Shown: positions 35,462-43,920, numbered from the stretch's first letter. The stretch: 61,196 bases of DNA from Clostridiales bacterium (GCA_015055805.1 SVHN01000011.1:1-61196); one strand, 5' to 3'. The notes: generated by a model not told the origin, from the sequence alone. Translations and numbers: made by a program.

Positions 35462-35489
35462 TATCCGCCCGCCAAACAGCGGGCGGATA
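35462..35489 (-). promoter_or_regulatory. GC-rich intercistronic hairpin upstream of the fucosidase
   Basis: TATCCGCCCGC/GCGGGCGGATA, a perfect 11-bp stem with a 6-base loop, far more GC-rich than its surroundings. It sits 20 bases before the fucosidase start inside the operon; a short T5 run follows on the minus strand. It may be an mRNA-processing or partial-termination element adjusting gene dosage along the operon. Confidence 0.7.
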
Positions 35490-35584
35490 AACCGTTAATG
35501 TTTTTTAATAAATTATATATCTCTAACTTTTAATAAGTTATAAAATACAATCTATTTGTTTGTATAAAATTATCCTTTTTTTTG

Positions 35585-36823
35585 TTAAGCATTTTTAACA
35601 AAACTTATTTCTGCAAGATACAAGGTTGTAGTACTACCGATATTTCCTTTTATTTGAACGCCTGCCCCGTCACTGCCCACTTTTTCAAGGAAAGTATTTA
35701 AATCTGTATTTGCACTAATTATATCTGCAATAGAAATATCATAGGTTCTCCATGTGTTAATAGGTGTAGCAGGTAAAGCAACTCCGAAAACGGTCGTATT
35801 TACAGCAGAATAACTTGCCGTAGTCGTCCAAAGCAAAGTGATTGAAATAGTATCGTTTTCATCTAAGCCAAGCGATTTCAGTTCAGCGGCTGTCCTATTA
35901 AACCTTACGCTCATATCATTTGCATAACCATTTACAGAAACCACACCTGTTTTTTCAACACCAACAGTAGGGGTGATTGAGATTATTAATCCTGCAAAGA
36001 AGTAAGGCATATCGCCCGTTCCCCTTGCAATATCTTCTATTTCGTACAAACCAGACGCCATTGTAGGATAATCAGGCATATACATTAAAACGGTCATATA
36101 ATCGTTCCAACTGGTAATAAAAGACACTATACTTAGAGTTAGAATAGACATTGATGCTTGTGGTAACATTACTTTGAAAAATGCTGCACAATGTCCGCCG
36201 CCGTCTAAAAATACCGCCTCGGCATAACTCCACGATACGTTCTTAAAGAATCCGTACATTACCATAAAGTTAAAGCCCCACCCACTAAGACTAGTAACTA
36301 TTACGTACATAGGCGTATTATGAATACCCATATCGTTTACGAGTTTAAATAGTGACGCCGTCGTACCTACTACCGGTATGGTCATACTGAATATTACTAA
36401 TGCGTATATTACTTCTTTACACTTGAAGTTATACTTAGCCATTGCGTAACCGGTAAAACAACTCATCAATACCTGTCCGCCTACGTGTATAGTACAATAC
36501 CATAAACTGTTAAAGAACATTTCCGGAAGATAAATATTTCTTCCCAAAGTATTAACCGTGTGCAAAGAAAATGCTTTTACATAGTTTTCAAAATGCCAAA
36601 CTTCGGGCAATGCAAACGGACTTACGTTGCCGTTTACACGCATATCTATATAGCCGTAAGCATCATAGAAAGAGTTTATCAACAAATATATAAGCGGATA
36701 AAGTAATACTGCGGAGTAAATAGCAAATATCAAAACTACAACAGTAAATAGTATTTTTTCACCTTTAGTACGCCTTGTAAGTATACTCGCTTCATCTTTT
36801 TTAGCGTGTTTAAATAAAGCCAT
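35585..36823 (-). CDS. Chimeric CUT1 sugar ABC permease (MalG-type) with a foreign C-terminal beta-sandwich-like tail
   Basis: 412 aa. Residues 1 to about 286 are a MalG-type permease: five full membrane helices, the EAA-loop equivalent AEAVFLDGGGHCAAFFKVMLP (about 200-221) and SFITSWNDYMTVLM. The last helix starts (YFFAGLIISITPT, about 274-286) but then changes to VGVEKTGVVSVNGYANDMSV and about 125 residues of Thr/Ser/Asn-rich, beta-type sequence ending SFVKNA, like the tail of a secreted carbohydrate-binding protein. Normal members end about 15-20 residues after that helix starts. The DNA junction is near 35960-35970. It is 11 bases downstream of its partner permease. Confidence 0.88.
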   Translation of the reverse strand: MALFKHAKKDEASILTRRTKGEKILFTVVVLIFAIYSAVLLYPLIYLLINSFYDAYGYIDMRVNGNVSPFALPEVWHFENYVKAFSLHTVNTLGRNIYLPEMFFNSLWYCTIHVGGQVLMSCFTGYAMAKYNFKCKEVIYALVIFSMTIPVVGTTASLFKLVNDMGIHNTPMYVIVTSLSGWGFNFMVMYGFFKNVSWSYAEAVFLDGGGHCAAFFKVMLPQASMSILTLSIVSFITSWNDYMTVLMYMPDYPTMASGLYEIEDIARGTGDMPYFFAGLIISITPTVGVEKTGVVSVNGYANDMSVRFNRTAAELKSLGLDENDTISITLLWTTTASYSAVNTTVFGVALPATPINTWRTYDISIADIISANTDLNTFLEKVGSDGAGVQIKGNIGSTTTLYLAEISFVKNA

Positions 36824-36834
36824 TATTCTTCTCC

Positions 36835-37863
36835 TTAATATTCTACTGGTTCGATTTTTTCAGTTAATTTGCGGGCAAGCAAAATAAGGGGCACTCCTAC
36901 CAGAGTGAAACATAATCCTGCACACGCAACTATGTTATACGCGCCAAGGGACGGTCCTGTTCCGTCTAATCCGTAAACTTTAGAGAATATCCAGAACGCA
37001 ATAGTTGAAGTTCCCTTATCGCCGTTTGTAAACAACAGAATAGGTCCGCCAGCACTAAATAATCCCGTCATAGTAAAGATTAACTGTGTAGAAAACGTCG
37101 GCCAAATAAGTGGGAAAATTATTTTAACAAGTTCCCTTCCCGGTCCTACACCGTCAAGTTTTGCCGCCTCTAATATTTCAAGCGGAATTCTCGCCATGCC
37201 GCCACTAAACAGCAAAACGTTCGTCGTAAGGCCTGTTAATATCGTATAGACGATAATAGTATTTGTTGCCGTTGCAGAACTTCCTAAAAAGCTTACTTCA
37301 TAACTAACGCCAAACGCTTGCATTATAGCACCGAGCGGCCCGTTAGGATCTATAAATTCCTTATATGCGGTAACCATTGCCATACCCGAAATGATTGCCG
37401 GAAGATAAAATATTACTCTAAAAACTTTATAACCCCAAATTCTCTTATACAAAAAGAAACTTACCACAAGACAAAGTGGAATTATAATTAAAATGGTCGT
37501 ACCAAAATACTTCAAAGTATTGACTAATGCAAGACCTATCGTATTATTAGTTTCCGAAGTTATCTGCCGCCAAACTTCTACGAAGTTATTTAAGGTAAAG
37601 CCTGACCCGTCTATCGTGTAAGACTGAAAAGCAAGAATTATCGATTGCAAATTGACGTACAGCCAAAATATTAACCAATGTACAACGGGGATTACTAATA
37701 GAAAGAATATAAAACCTTTTTCACGTCTTTTCATACTGCTTACGGCTTCAATTTTTTTACCGTCACGCTTAGGGAAAAGTTTTCTATTAAGTTCATAGAA
37801 AAAATCGCCTATAACAGTTTTCAAAGAACGCTTTTCTTCAGAATGAGCACTACTTTTTTTCAT
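36835..37863 (-). CDS. CUT1 sugar ABC permease (MalF-type)
   Basis: 342 aa from the ATG at 37863 (GGAG about 10 bases upstream). After a basic N-terminal segment (about 1-55) come six membrane helices, with the EAA loop LEILEAAKLDGVGPGRELVKIIFPLIWP (given here in parts: LEILEAAKLDGVG and KIIFPLIWP) at about 225-250. It is the first permease of the pair in the glycan operon. No solute-binding protein or ATPase gene lies in the window; the ATPase is often supplied by a shared MsmX-type protein in Firmicutes. Confidence 0.92.
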   Translation of the reverse strand: MKKSSAHSEEKRSLKTVIGDFFYELNRKLFPKRDGKKIEAVSSMKRREKGFIFFLLVIPVVHWLIFWLYVNLQSIILAFQSYTIDGSGFTLNNFVEVWRQITSETNNTIGLALVNTLKYFGTTILIIIPLCLVVSFFLYKRIWGYKVFRVIFYLPAIISGMAMVTAYKEFIDPNGPLGAIMQAFGVSYEVSFLGSSATATNTIIVYTILTGLTTNVLLFSGGMARIPLEILEAAKLDGVGPGRELVKIIFPLIWPTFSTQLIFTMTGLFSAGGPILLFTNGDKGTSTIAFWIFSKVYGLDGTGPSLGAYNIVACAGLCFTLVGVPLILLARKLTEKIEPVEY

Positions 37864-37900
37864 ACCATATTTTCTCCATAATTTATCGTAAAAAAACAAT

Positions 37901-39769
37901 CTAAACGTCTACGTCAATAAATCCGTCGAAAGAGTTTACACTCGCTATCGCCATATAAGAGAACAAGTCGCATCTACCGTCGCTTTTTATTCTTGACACG
38001 GCATCTTTATTGAGCGTTTCTTCAAGTTCGGGAATTGTTTTGGTTACGCCTTGCAGATATTCTTCAAGTCTTAACCTACACCCAGTAAGTCTTTCTTTTA
38101 GTCCACCTAGCCTAATCTCTTGAATTTCAAGTCCGTTTGGCTTATTCTCTTTAAGCCATTGCCTACGGTAAACTTGAATAAACTTTTCAAGTTTGTTTAT
38201 TACCGTATCAATATCTAAGCATATCACTTTCAGTTCATTTAAGTTTTTTTCTTGGTATGCCTTTCTAAGTCTTATACCCAAGTCGTATTTTACGAACATC
38301 AGATCGTTAAGCGCGTATGCCGTTTCAAACAAATACCCGTACTGTCCGACAAACATATTCTTAATTTCGTCTTTAGCCTTAGCAAAAAACACTTTATCTT
38401 CAGCATTTATCACTACGTCTACGTAACCTGAAAAGACGTCGTTATACAGCCCGTATTTTAATGGATTAGCAAAGTCCGCCTTGTGCTTTCCACAGAAATT
38501 CTGTCCGTGTTCAATCTTTATAAAGTCATCAAATTCATAACCTGTGAGAGTTTCAAATTCCTTTTTTAACCGTTCTTCTTCTACACCAAGTGCCGTGTAA
38601 GAATATTGCATTATTGCGGGTAATTGCGAGAAAATCGCACATTCCCCACCGTTATCGCCCCAAGAAGTTTCAACCAAATGCTTTATGCCAAACTTTTTCG
38701 CTTCTTTTATGGCTGCTTTTGCAGTGTTCATTGAATAGCTTAAAAGCGGTATAAATCCACGATTATCCATAGACGTTCCGCCTGCAAACCATATTTCGTT
38801 TTCAAATTGCTTGTGTATTTCCAGTTTTTCAGTAAATCCCTCAGGAACTATCGAATGATAATCCCAATGACACAATATAAGATTTTTAGGAATTTTTTCT
38901 AAAATCTCTTTAGGGATTTTCACCTTTCCATCTGCATCTTTACAGTTTTCATCGGCGTATGCTATTCTCCAAAACATATCGCTCCAAATCATGGGCGTTA
39001 TGCCGTATTTTTCCGCAATCTCACAAATCTTGTATAAATGACTAAGTATAATGTCGAACGGATTTTTATAGCCGTTAATCATTAAGTATTTGCCACGCCC
39101 CAAAAGCCACGCCTCGTCCATTCCGATATGCGCTATTCGTGAAGAAAAACATTCGGCTAACGTACTAAAAATATTGTCGATAAGTTCATACGTCCTTTCA
39201 TGCCCTACAAGCAATATGTCCGAACAGTCAAAACAGTTAAAATGCTTTAACGAATATCTAGTGAGCTGGTTTAAGTGCGCCAACGTTTGAACACAAGGTA
39301 TTAACTCTATGCCCAAGTCTTTAGCATACGCGTCAAGTTCTTTTAATTCGCTCTTAGAATATCGCCCACGAAGATATCCAAACATAGGTTCATTGTTTAC
39401 TTCGTACGTGTCTTCCGTATAAAGCATTAACGAATTATAGCCCATTACAGCAATATTTCTTATGAGTTTTTTTACGGTTTCTACGTTTCTAACGGCGTTT
39501 CTTGAACAATCTATCATAAGACATACGTCTTCAAAGACGTAGTTTTCTTTAATAGAATAATCGCTTTCCGTTTGGTTTGCTTTTATGAGCAAAAGTGACC
39601 TAGCAATATCACTTTTTTTGCTATAAAACACCGTTATTTTTGAATTTTTTCTCTCAACTTTTAAACCCGAATCGGTTTTAATAAACTCTATATTCTCTAA
39701 GGATAAATTTAGGTTTAATTCTTTTTTGATTTCATCAATAATTTTATTTATACTACTCATTTTAACCAT
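37901..39769 (-). CDS. Beta-N-acetylhexosaminidase-like glycoside hydrolase, GH20-type, intracellular
   Basis: 622 aa, no signal peptide. A short N-terminal alpha/beta domain (about 1-75) is followed by a TIM barrel with the GH20 Asp-Glu pair in HIGMDEAW (D218, E219). Also present are GYNSLMLYTED, ELIPCVQTLAHLNQL, WSDMFWR and CHWDYHS. The family removes terminal GlcNAc/GalNAc from glycans. The C-terminal 170 residues are helical, as in non-secreted Firmicute members. It precedes the permeases in the operon. Two in-frame starts are close (39769 and 39760) and neither has a strong ribosome binding site. Confidence 0.88.
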   Translation of the reverse strand: MVKMSSINKIIDEIKKELNLNLSLENIEFIKTDSGLKVERKNSKITVFYSKKSDIARSLLLIKANQTESDYSIKENYVFEDVCLMIDCSRNAVRNVETVKKLIRNIAVMGYNSLMLYTEDTYEVNNEPMFGYLRGRYSKSELKELDAYAKDLGIELIPCVQTLAHLNQLTRYSLKHFNCFDCSDILLVGHERTYELIDNIFSTLAECFSSRIAHIGMDEAWLLGRGKYLMINGYKNPFDIILSHLYKICEIAEKYGITPMIWSDMFWRIAYADENCKDADGKVKIPKEILEKIPKNLILCHWDYHSIVPEGFTEKLEIHKQFENEIWFAGGTSMDNRGFIPLLSYSMNTAKAAIKEAKKFGIKHLVETSWGDNGGECAIFSQLPAIMQYSYTALGVEEERLKKEFETLTGYEFDDFIKIEHGQNFCGKHKADFANPLKYGLYNDVFSGYVDVVINAEDKVFFAKAKDEIKNMFVGQYGYLFETAYALNDLMFVKYDLGIRLRKAYQEKNLNELKVICLDIDTVINKLEKFIQVYRRQWLKENKPNGLEIQEIRLGGLKERLTGCRLRLEEYLQGVTKTIPELEETLNKDAVSRIKSDGRCDLFSYMAIASVNSFDGFIDVDV

Positions 39770-39805
39770 AAAATATTTGCGTGTTTTATTTTATAAACAC
39801 GACAA

Positions 39806-40834
39806 TTATTTACTGAAATTTTTCTTTCCTACGCGGTAAATCTCACAAATAAGCTTATGCGTTTTTAGTGCCTCTTCGCCGCTAATTTCTAGTTTTTCCT
39901 GCTTTAAGCATGCCTTATAAAACTGTTCTATTTGACGAATATGCTGAAATCCCCAGTAATCCTTTCCGCCTTCGGGCATAACTTCAGTATCCGCTTGATG
40001 CGTTTGTTCTACCGTACCGTCATTATAAGTTATCACGGCGTCGTCATAACCAAATACCACCTTAGCGTTTTCACAATAAAGACGAATTTCAATCGGTTCG
40101 TCAGTACCGTAGTTATTCATGCAGTAAAACCCGTACTTCACTCCGTTTTTATAGGTTATAAGCCCTTCCGCGCTGTCTTCTACGTTTACGCAACTATGCC
40201 CTCTGTTCGCCATAGAACAAGATACCTTTTCCACTTCGCTGTTTATTATCCAATTTACTAAGTCTATAGAGTGTATAGCCTGATCGATTACTACGCCACC
40301 GCCTTCTTTATCCCAAGTGCCTTTCCAGTCGCTGCTATTATAATATTCGTCAGGTCTTGCCCAAGTAAGTACAGAACGTGCGGAAATTATCTTACCAAGT
40401 TTTCCGTTTTCGTACGCCGCTTTTACGAGTTTAGCCGAATTATTGTACCTACATTGCATGATTACACCAAAAGTAACCCCACATTCTTTTGCCGTTTCAA
40501 CAGCCTTTTCCGCACTTTCTAAGTCCACGTCCATCGGTTTTTCTGTCAGAACGTTTACACCCTTTTTAAACGCGTAACAAGCAACGGTTGAGTGCAAATA
40601 ATGTGGCAAACAAATATGTACTGCGTCCAAGTTTTCTTTGTCGATCATTTCTTTATAATCGACGTAACTCTTCACGCCGTATTGCTTTGCCGTTTCTTCC
40701 GCTCTCTCACGTATTATATCGCAACATGCAATAAGTTCTGCTTGCTCTAAACGTTTGATTGAACCTAAATGCATAACGGAAATTCTTCCGCAGCCGATTA
40801 CCCCTACTCTAAGTTTTTTCACAATGCCAGCCAT
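39806..40834 (-). CDS. Gfo/Idh/MocA-family oxidoreductase 1
   Basis: 342 aa. NAD(P)-binding motif VGVIGCGRISVMHLGSI (about 10-26), then ELIACCDI, HICLPHYLHSTVACYAF and the catalytic-lysine segment VLTEKPMDVD (about 95-104), then a C-terminal beta-sheet domain with GGVVIDQAIHSIDLVNW carrying the conserved histidine. Family members oxidise or reduce sugars and inositols. Overlaps the preceding gene by 16 bases, giving tight coupling. Confidence 0.9.
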   Translation of the reverse strand: MAGIVKKLRVGVIGCGRISVMHLGSIKRLEQAELIACCDIIRERAEETAKQYGVKSYVDYKEMIDKENLDAVHICLPHYLHSTVACYAFKKGVNVLTEKPMDVDLESAEKAVETAKECGVTFGVIMQCRYNNSAKLVKAAYENGKLGKIISARSVLTWARPDEYYNSSDWKGTWDKEGGGVVIDQAIHSIDLVNWIINSEVEKVSCSMANRGHSCVNVEDSAEGLITYKNGVKYGFYCMNNYGTDEPIEIRLYCENAKVVFGYDDAVITYNDGTVEQTHQADTEVMPEGGKDYWGFQHIRQIEQFYKACLKQEKLEISGEEALKTHKLICEIYRVGKKNFSK

Positions 40835-41661
40835 GCGCCTTCTTTTCCTTTCGCCTCTATAAGTTTCTCGATTATTTTCATTACTTCTAGCGTTTCCGCT
40901 CCGTCAAAGTCACTCTTGCCCGTTTCAAAAAATTCTAAAATTTTATGCATTAAATTCTTGAAATAACCAAACGACAAATTTGTAAACTTCAACTGTCCCT
41001 CTTTATTACATACAGACAAAGCATACGGCATGCCGGTAGCAAAGTTCAACGTTACCATCTTGCCGTCGCCGTAATCAAGCGTGCATACGTTTTGCTTTAT
41101 TTGATTTATGGTCCTTACTCTCTTACAACCGATACCCATTATCTTAACGGCAATTTCTACCAAGTGTATTATATATTCATCAAAAGATACACCGTCACCC
41201 ATAACTATTGCCGATTGACACTCTTTAAAGTCTGCTAGTTCACTCGCATACCTTAGCGCAGAAGTGCTAAAAAACGGCGTTCCGTATTCGTTACCAAGCT
41301 CAAATATTTTCTTTGCAGTCTTGTAATCGGGCGCGAACGTTTTATCTATATACGTATTCTTGTTAAACTTTAAAACTTGCTCGGCATACTCTAAATGCTT
41401 TTCAGGATTTGCAGGTGCTAAAACTATTATATAATCGCTTTTTTTGCAGAGTTCTTCGATAGTATCGCACTTTTCAATGTCATGTTCCTTACACCATTCG
41501 TCGGTATTCATTCCACCAACAGGCGCAACGTCTTTTTCCGCCCAAGCATATTTAACGACAAAATCTTTGCCGGTGTTTTCAGATATTTCTTTTATCCATT
41601 TAGGATAGTTATTTGCGTGCCATTCGTTTATATAATAATCAACTAATCCAATAGTTTTCAT
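40819..41661 (-). CDS. Divergent Gfo/Idh/MocA-like protein 2
   Basis: 280 aa, shorter than its neighbours. The N-terminus (MKTIGLVDYYINEWHANNYP) lacks the GXGXXG nucleotide-binding loop, but later segments match the fold: SDYIIVLAPANPEKHLEYAEQVL, then NTYIDKTFAPD, where the usual EKP lysine motif is replaced by DKTFAP. It is therefore a variant that keeps a lysine but has an unusual cofactor site, possibly binding a sugar without NAD or acting as a partner of gene 1 or 3. Overlaps genes on both sides. Confidence 0.75.
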   Translation of the reverse strand: MKTIGLVDYYINEWHANNYPKWIKEISENTGKDFVVKYAWAEKDVAPVGGMNTDEWCKEHDIEKCDTIEELCKKSDYIIVLAPANPEKHLEYAEQVLKFNKNTYIDKTFAPDYKTAKKIFELGNEYGTPFFSTSALRYASELADFKECQSAIVMGDGVSFDEYIIHLVEIAVKIMGIGCKRVRTINQIKQNVCTLDYGDGKMVTLNFATGMPYALSVCNKEGQLKFTNLSFGYFKNLMHKILEFFETGKSDFDGAETLEVMKIIEKLIEAKGKEGAWLAL

Positions 41662-42716
41662 TAAAACTTTAACTCCTTTTTCTTATCAGCAGATTCATAT
41701 AAAGCATCTAAAAGTTTAGCACTTTCTAAAACGTATTCTATGTTGTTTTTATCTTTCTTCCCAGTCTCTATCGACTCAATAAATGCCTCATCTTCACATT
41801 TATACATATTAGGAATATCATAATCTGGGGTTATGGTTTCTAAAGTTGAACCGTCGGTAAACTCAAACTTGCCACCGTAAGTAAGTCTAGCGCCGCCTTT
41901 ATCGCCCATAAAATCTATAAACATTTCATTTTTGCTTATATTCTGCGCCCACGCGCCGTTAAATGATATGCTAGCTTTATCCGTTCTTATATGTCCGGTA
42001 ATATAGTCGTCAACGTCGTTAGTACCGTTTTCAAAATCAGCAGTATCTTCCGCCCACATATTGGAATACTTATAAGCTTTCATATCTTTTGCCATTTCAT
42101 TATACGCATCACAAGTAACGGTCTTTATCTTTGCGCTACCGAGTATGTATAGTATCAAGTCAAAGAAATGTACACCCCAGTCAATTAACACACCACCACC
42201 TGACTGCGCTTTTGTAGTAAATGCGCCGCCAAGTCCAGGTATACTTCTAAAACTTCTAAAAGAACAATAAACGTGGTAAATATTACCAAATTTACCTTCT
42301 CTATTCATTTGTTCTAGCAATTCTACAGATTTATTATAACGATTGCATACGCCTATATTCAAAATTAAATTGCGCTTTTTAGCCGCTTCTGCCATTTCAC
42401 ACGAAAGCTTATAATTAACGGTAATCGGTTTTTCACAAAATACGTGTTTGTTAGCTTTGAGCGAATCCATAGTAACGGTGTAATGTGCATAGTTTGGTGT
42501 AAAAACAAATACAGCGTCCACTTCATTATCCGCAAGTGCAACGTTGTAATCAGTTATTACGTTCTCTATTTTAGGAAATTTTTCTTTTAATTTTACTGCT
42601 TTTTCTTCAATAATGTCGCACGCATATTTAATCCTTACGTTTTCCATTTCTGATAAAACACGCAAATGCATATTGCTTGCTATTCTTCCACAGCCAATAA
42701 TCGCTACAGTTTTCAT
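41661..42716 (-). CDS. Gfo/Idh/MocA-family oxidoreductase 3
   Basis: 351 aa from the ATG at 42716, with GAGGAG 8 bases upstream. NAD(P)-binding VAIIGCGRIASNMHLRVL, FVFTPNYAHYTVTMDSL, catalytic segment HVFCEKPITVNY (about 92-103) and GGVLIDWGVHFFDLILY with the conserved histidine. First gene of the operon; its start lies 30 bases downstream of the -10 element at 42746-42751. Confidence 0.9.
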   Translation of the reverse strand: MKTVAIIGCGRIASNMHLRVLSEMENVRIKYACDIIEEKAVKLKEKFPKIENVITDYNVALADNEVDAVFVFTPNYAHYTVTMDSLKANKHVFCEKPITVNYKLSCEMAEAAKKRNLILNIGVCNRYNKSVELLEQMNREGKFGNIYHVYCSFRSFRSIPGLGGAFTTKAQSGGGVLIDWGVHFFDLILYILGSAKIKTVTCDAYNEMAKDMKAYKYSNMWAEDTADFENGTNDVDDYITGHIRTDKASISFNGAWAQNISKNEMFIDFMGDKGGARLTYGGKFEFTDGSTLETITPDYDIPNMYKCEDEAFIESIETGKKDKNNIEYVLESAKLLDALYESADKKKELKF

Positions 42717-42745
42717 ATAATTTCTCCTCAATTTCTGTTTTCATT

Positions 42746-42774
42746 ATTATAAGACAATTCATCGCTAGTGTAAA
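42746..42774 (-). promoter_or_regulatory. Promoter of the glycan-utilisation operon
   Basis: Minus-strand TTTACA-17 bases-TATAAT, with the -10 ending about 30 bases before the first start codon. The upstream stretch to 42950 is AT-rich and contains no gene or obvious operator that I can see. Confidence 0.82.
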
Positions 42775-42951
42775 TACTTATTTTTTACTAAAAAGATAAT
42801 ATTTTTTTGGATTTTAATTTTTAAACCTCTTGAATATGATAGTTAGATAAAATACAGTTCGCTCAAAGAAAATCGGCGATTGAAAGGATAATATTTCTAT
42901 TCGTCCTAAGACCTAAAAAACAATAATAATATTACAGAAAAGCAAAAAAAC

Positions 42952-42981
42952 AAAACGGCTTTTTTGCCGTTCTATTTTTTT
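42952..42981. terminator. Terminator-like hairpin beside the tRNA region
   Basis: AACGGC/GCCGTT with a T6 loop, then CTATTTTTTT on the plus strand. No plus-strand gene precedes it. On the minus strand it follows a decayed tRNA-3'-end-like segment, so it may be a relic. Confidence 0.6.
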
Positions 42982-43060
42982 GTGGTCCTTTGAGAACACC
43001 TACTCTTCGCTACGGTGGCAAAGCCGAACCCCTTCGGGGTTCTTATCGCTTTGCGATAAC

Positions 43061-43096
43061 AAAAAAAACAAACCACCTAACGGTAGTTTGTTTTTT
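43061..43096 (-). terminator. Terminator of tRNA-Arg
   Basis: CAAACTACC/GGTGGTTTG (with one G-T pair) around GTTA, followed by T8 on the minus strand, directly after the CCA end of the tRNA gene. Confidence 0.85.
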
Positions 43097-43171
43097 TGGC
43101 GGTCCCACAGGGAATCGAACCCCGAACTAGCCCTTAGGAGGGGCTTGTTATATCCGTTTAACTATGGAACC
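43097..43171 (-). tRNA. tRNA-Arg, anticodon CCT (reads AGG)
   Basis: Folded by hand on the minus strand: acceptor GGTTCCA/TGGGACC (one G-T), D-stem GTTA/TAAC, anticodon stem AGCCC/GGGCT with loop CTCCTAA (anticodon CCT), T-stem CGGGG/CCCTG with loop TTCGATT, discriminator G and an encoded CCA. Cloverleaf complete. Followed by its own terminator. Confidence 0.95.
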
Positions 43172-43212
43172 TTATGTGTTGTACAGGTTTTAATTTATCA
43201 ATTATTTACAAA

Positions 43213-43331
43213 GTTCTATATGATTAACGGATAGAACAATGTTTTGCCGAGCATCGCTAGATGCGAACGCCGTCGAGATTAACTCGACATATCCATTTAA
43301 CTAAGGAAGCTTATGTGTATTGTGTTTTTAA
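43213..43331. pseudogene. Degenerate tRNA-like fragments beside tRNA-Arg
   Basis: At 43289-43331 the minus strand repeats the 5' part and upstream flank of tRNA-Arg with few mismatches (AGTTAAATGGATAT against AGTTAAACGGATAT, and the flank ACACATAAG in both), but after the D-arm it diverges into two plain hairpins (GTCGAG/CTCGAC, GCATC/GATGC) with no T-arm. On the plus strand 43220-43237 (ATTAACGGATAGAAC) resembles another D-arm. No complete tRNA can be folded. 42978-43000 may be a decayed 3' end. Confidence 0.45.
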
Positions 43332-43468
43332 GCCTCTATATTTTACTACAAAGTTTACAGAGTGTCAAACGTAAAGTGGTAAAAATTTTTAATAATGGTT
43401 AAAATTTTGAATTTTAAGTATACGTTGCCCATTAAAAGGTTAAAATCTTCGTAGCGGAAAAGTAACCA

Positions 43469-43497
43469 TTTACACCAAAAATACATATATTGATAAT
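43469..43497 (+). promoter_or_regulatory. Promoter of mazF-like gene
   Basis: TTTACA-17 bases-GATAAT, with the -10 ending 30 bases before the start codon. This leaves no room for an antitoxin gene in the same transcript. Confidence 0.72.
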
Positions 43498-43527
43498 GGG
43501 GAAAATACTTGACGCGTCGGAGACATT

Positions 43528-43893
43528 ATGATTAAACGAGGAGAACTTTACTATGCCGATTTAAGTCCCGTAGTCGGCAGCGAGCAAGGTGGCGTACGAC
43601 CTATACTTGTCGTACAAAACGATACGGGTAACAAATACAGTCCGACCATTATCGCCGCGGCGGTAACAAGCCAAATTAACAAGGCTAAACTTCCCACACA
43701 CATAGAAGTAAGCGAAGGCGAGTTCGGACTGTCAAAAGATTCGGTAATACTATTAGAACAAATTCGCACGCTTGATAAACGCCGCCTAAAAGAACGTATC
43801 GGCGAACTGTCCCCCGTTGCAATGAAAAAGGTTAATACCGCCCTTTTGATAAGCTTAGGCTTTAATGAAAACCTTTATTCCCCAGCAAACTAA
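43528..43893 (+). CDS. MazF/PemK-family mRNA interferase (EndoA-like toxin), no antitoxin visible
   Basis: 121 aa. Typical start [31 protein letters not shown], seen here as [17 protein letters not shown] and [11 protein letters not shown] (residues 4-32), then [27 protein letters not shown], seen as [18 protein letters not shown] (about 69-86), matching B. subtilis EndoA (MazF), which cuts mRNA at a short motif. GGAGA precedes the ATG. EndoA is normally preceded by its antitoxin; here a promoter lies 30 bases upstream and no MazE-like reading frame is present. A terminator follows. Confidence 0.92.
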   Translation: MIKRGELYYADLSPVVGSEQGGVRPILVVQNDTGNKYSPTIIAAAVTSQINKAKLPTHIEVSEGEFGLSKDSVILLEQIRTLDKRRLKERIGELSPVAMKKVNTALLISLGFNENLYSPAN

Positions 43894-43920
43894 AAGACGG
43901 CTTTCGCCATCTTTTTTATT
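43894..43920. terminator. Terminator between mazF and nitroreductase (convergent)
   Basis: AAGACGGC/GCCATCTT (one mismatch) with loop TTTC, then T6 on the plus strand. Confidence 0.75.

Noticed and set aside
43220-43331. Second functional tRNA gene
   Set aside because: D-arm-like sequence is present but no T-arm or closing acceptor can be formed, so it is listed as degenerate fragments.
43380-43527. Antitoxin gene before the MazF-like toxin
   Set aside because: No reading frame with a ribosome binding site fits, and the toxin promoter occupies the region.
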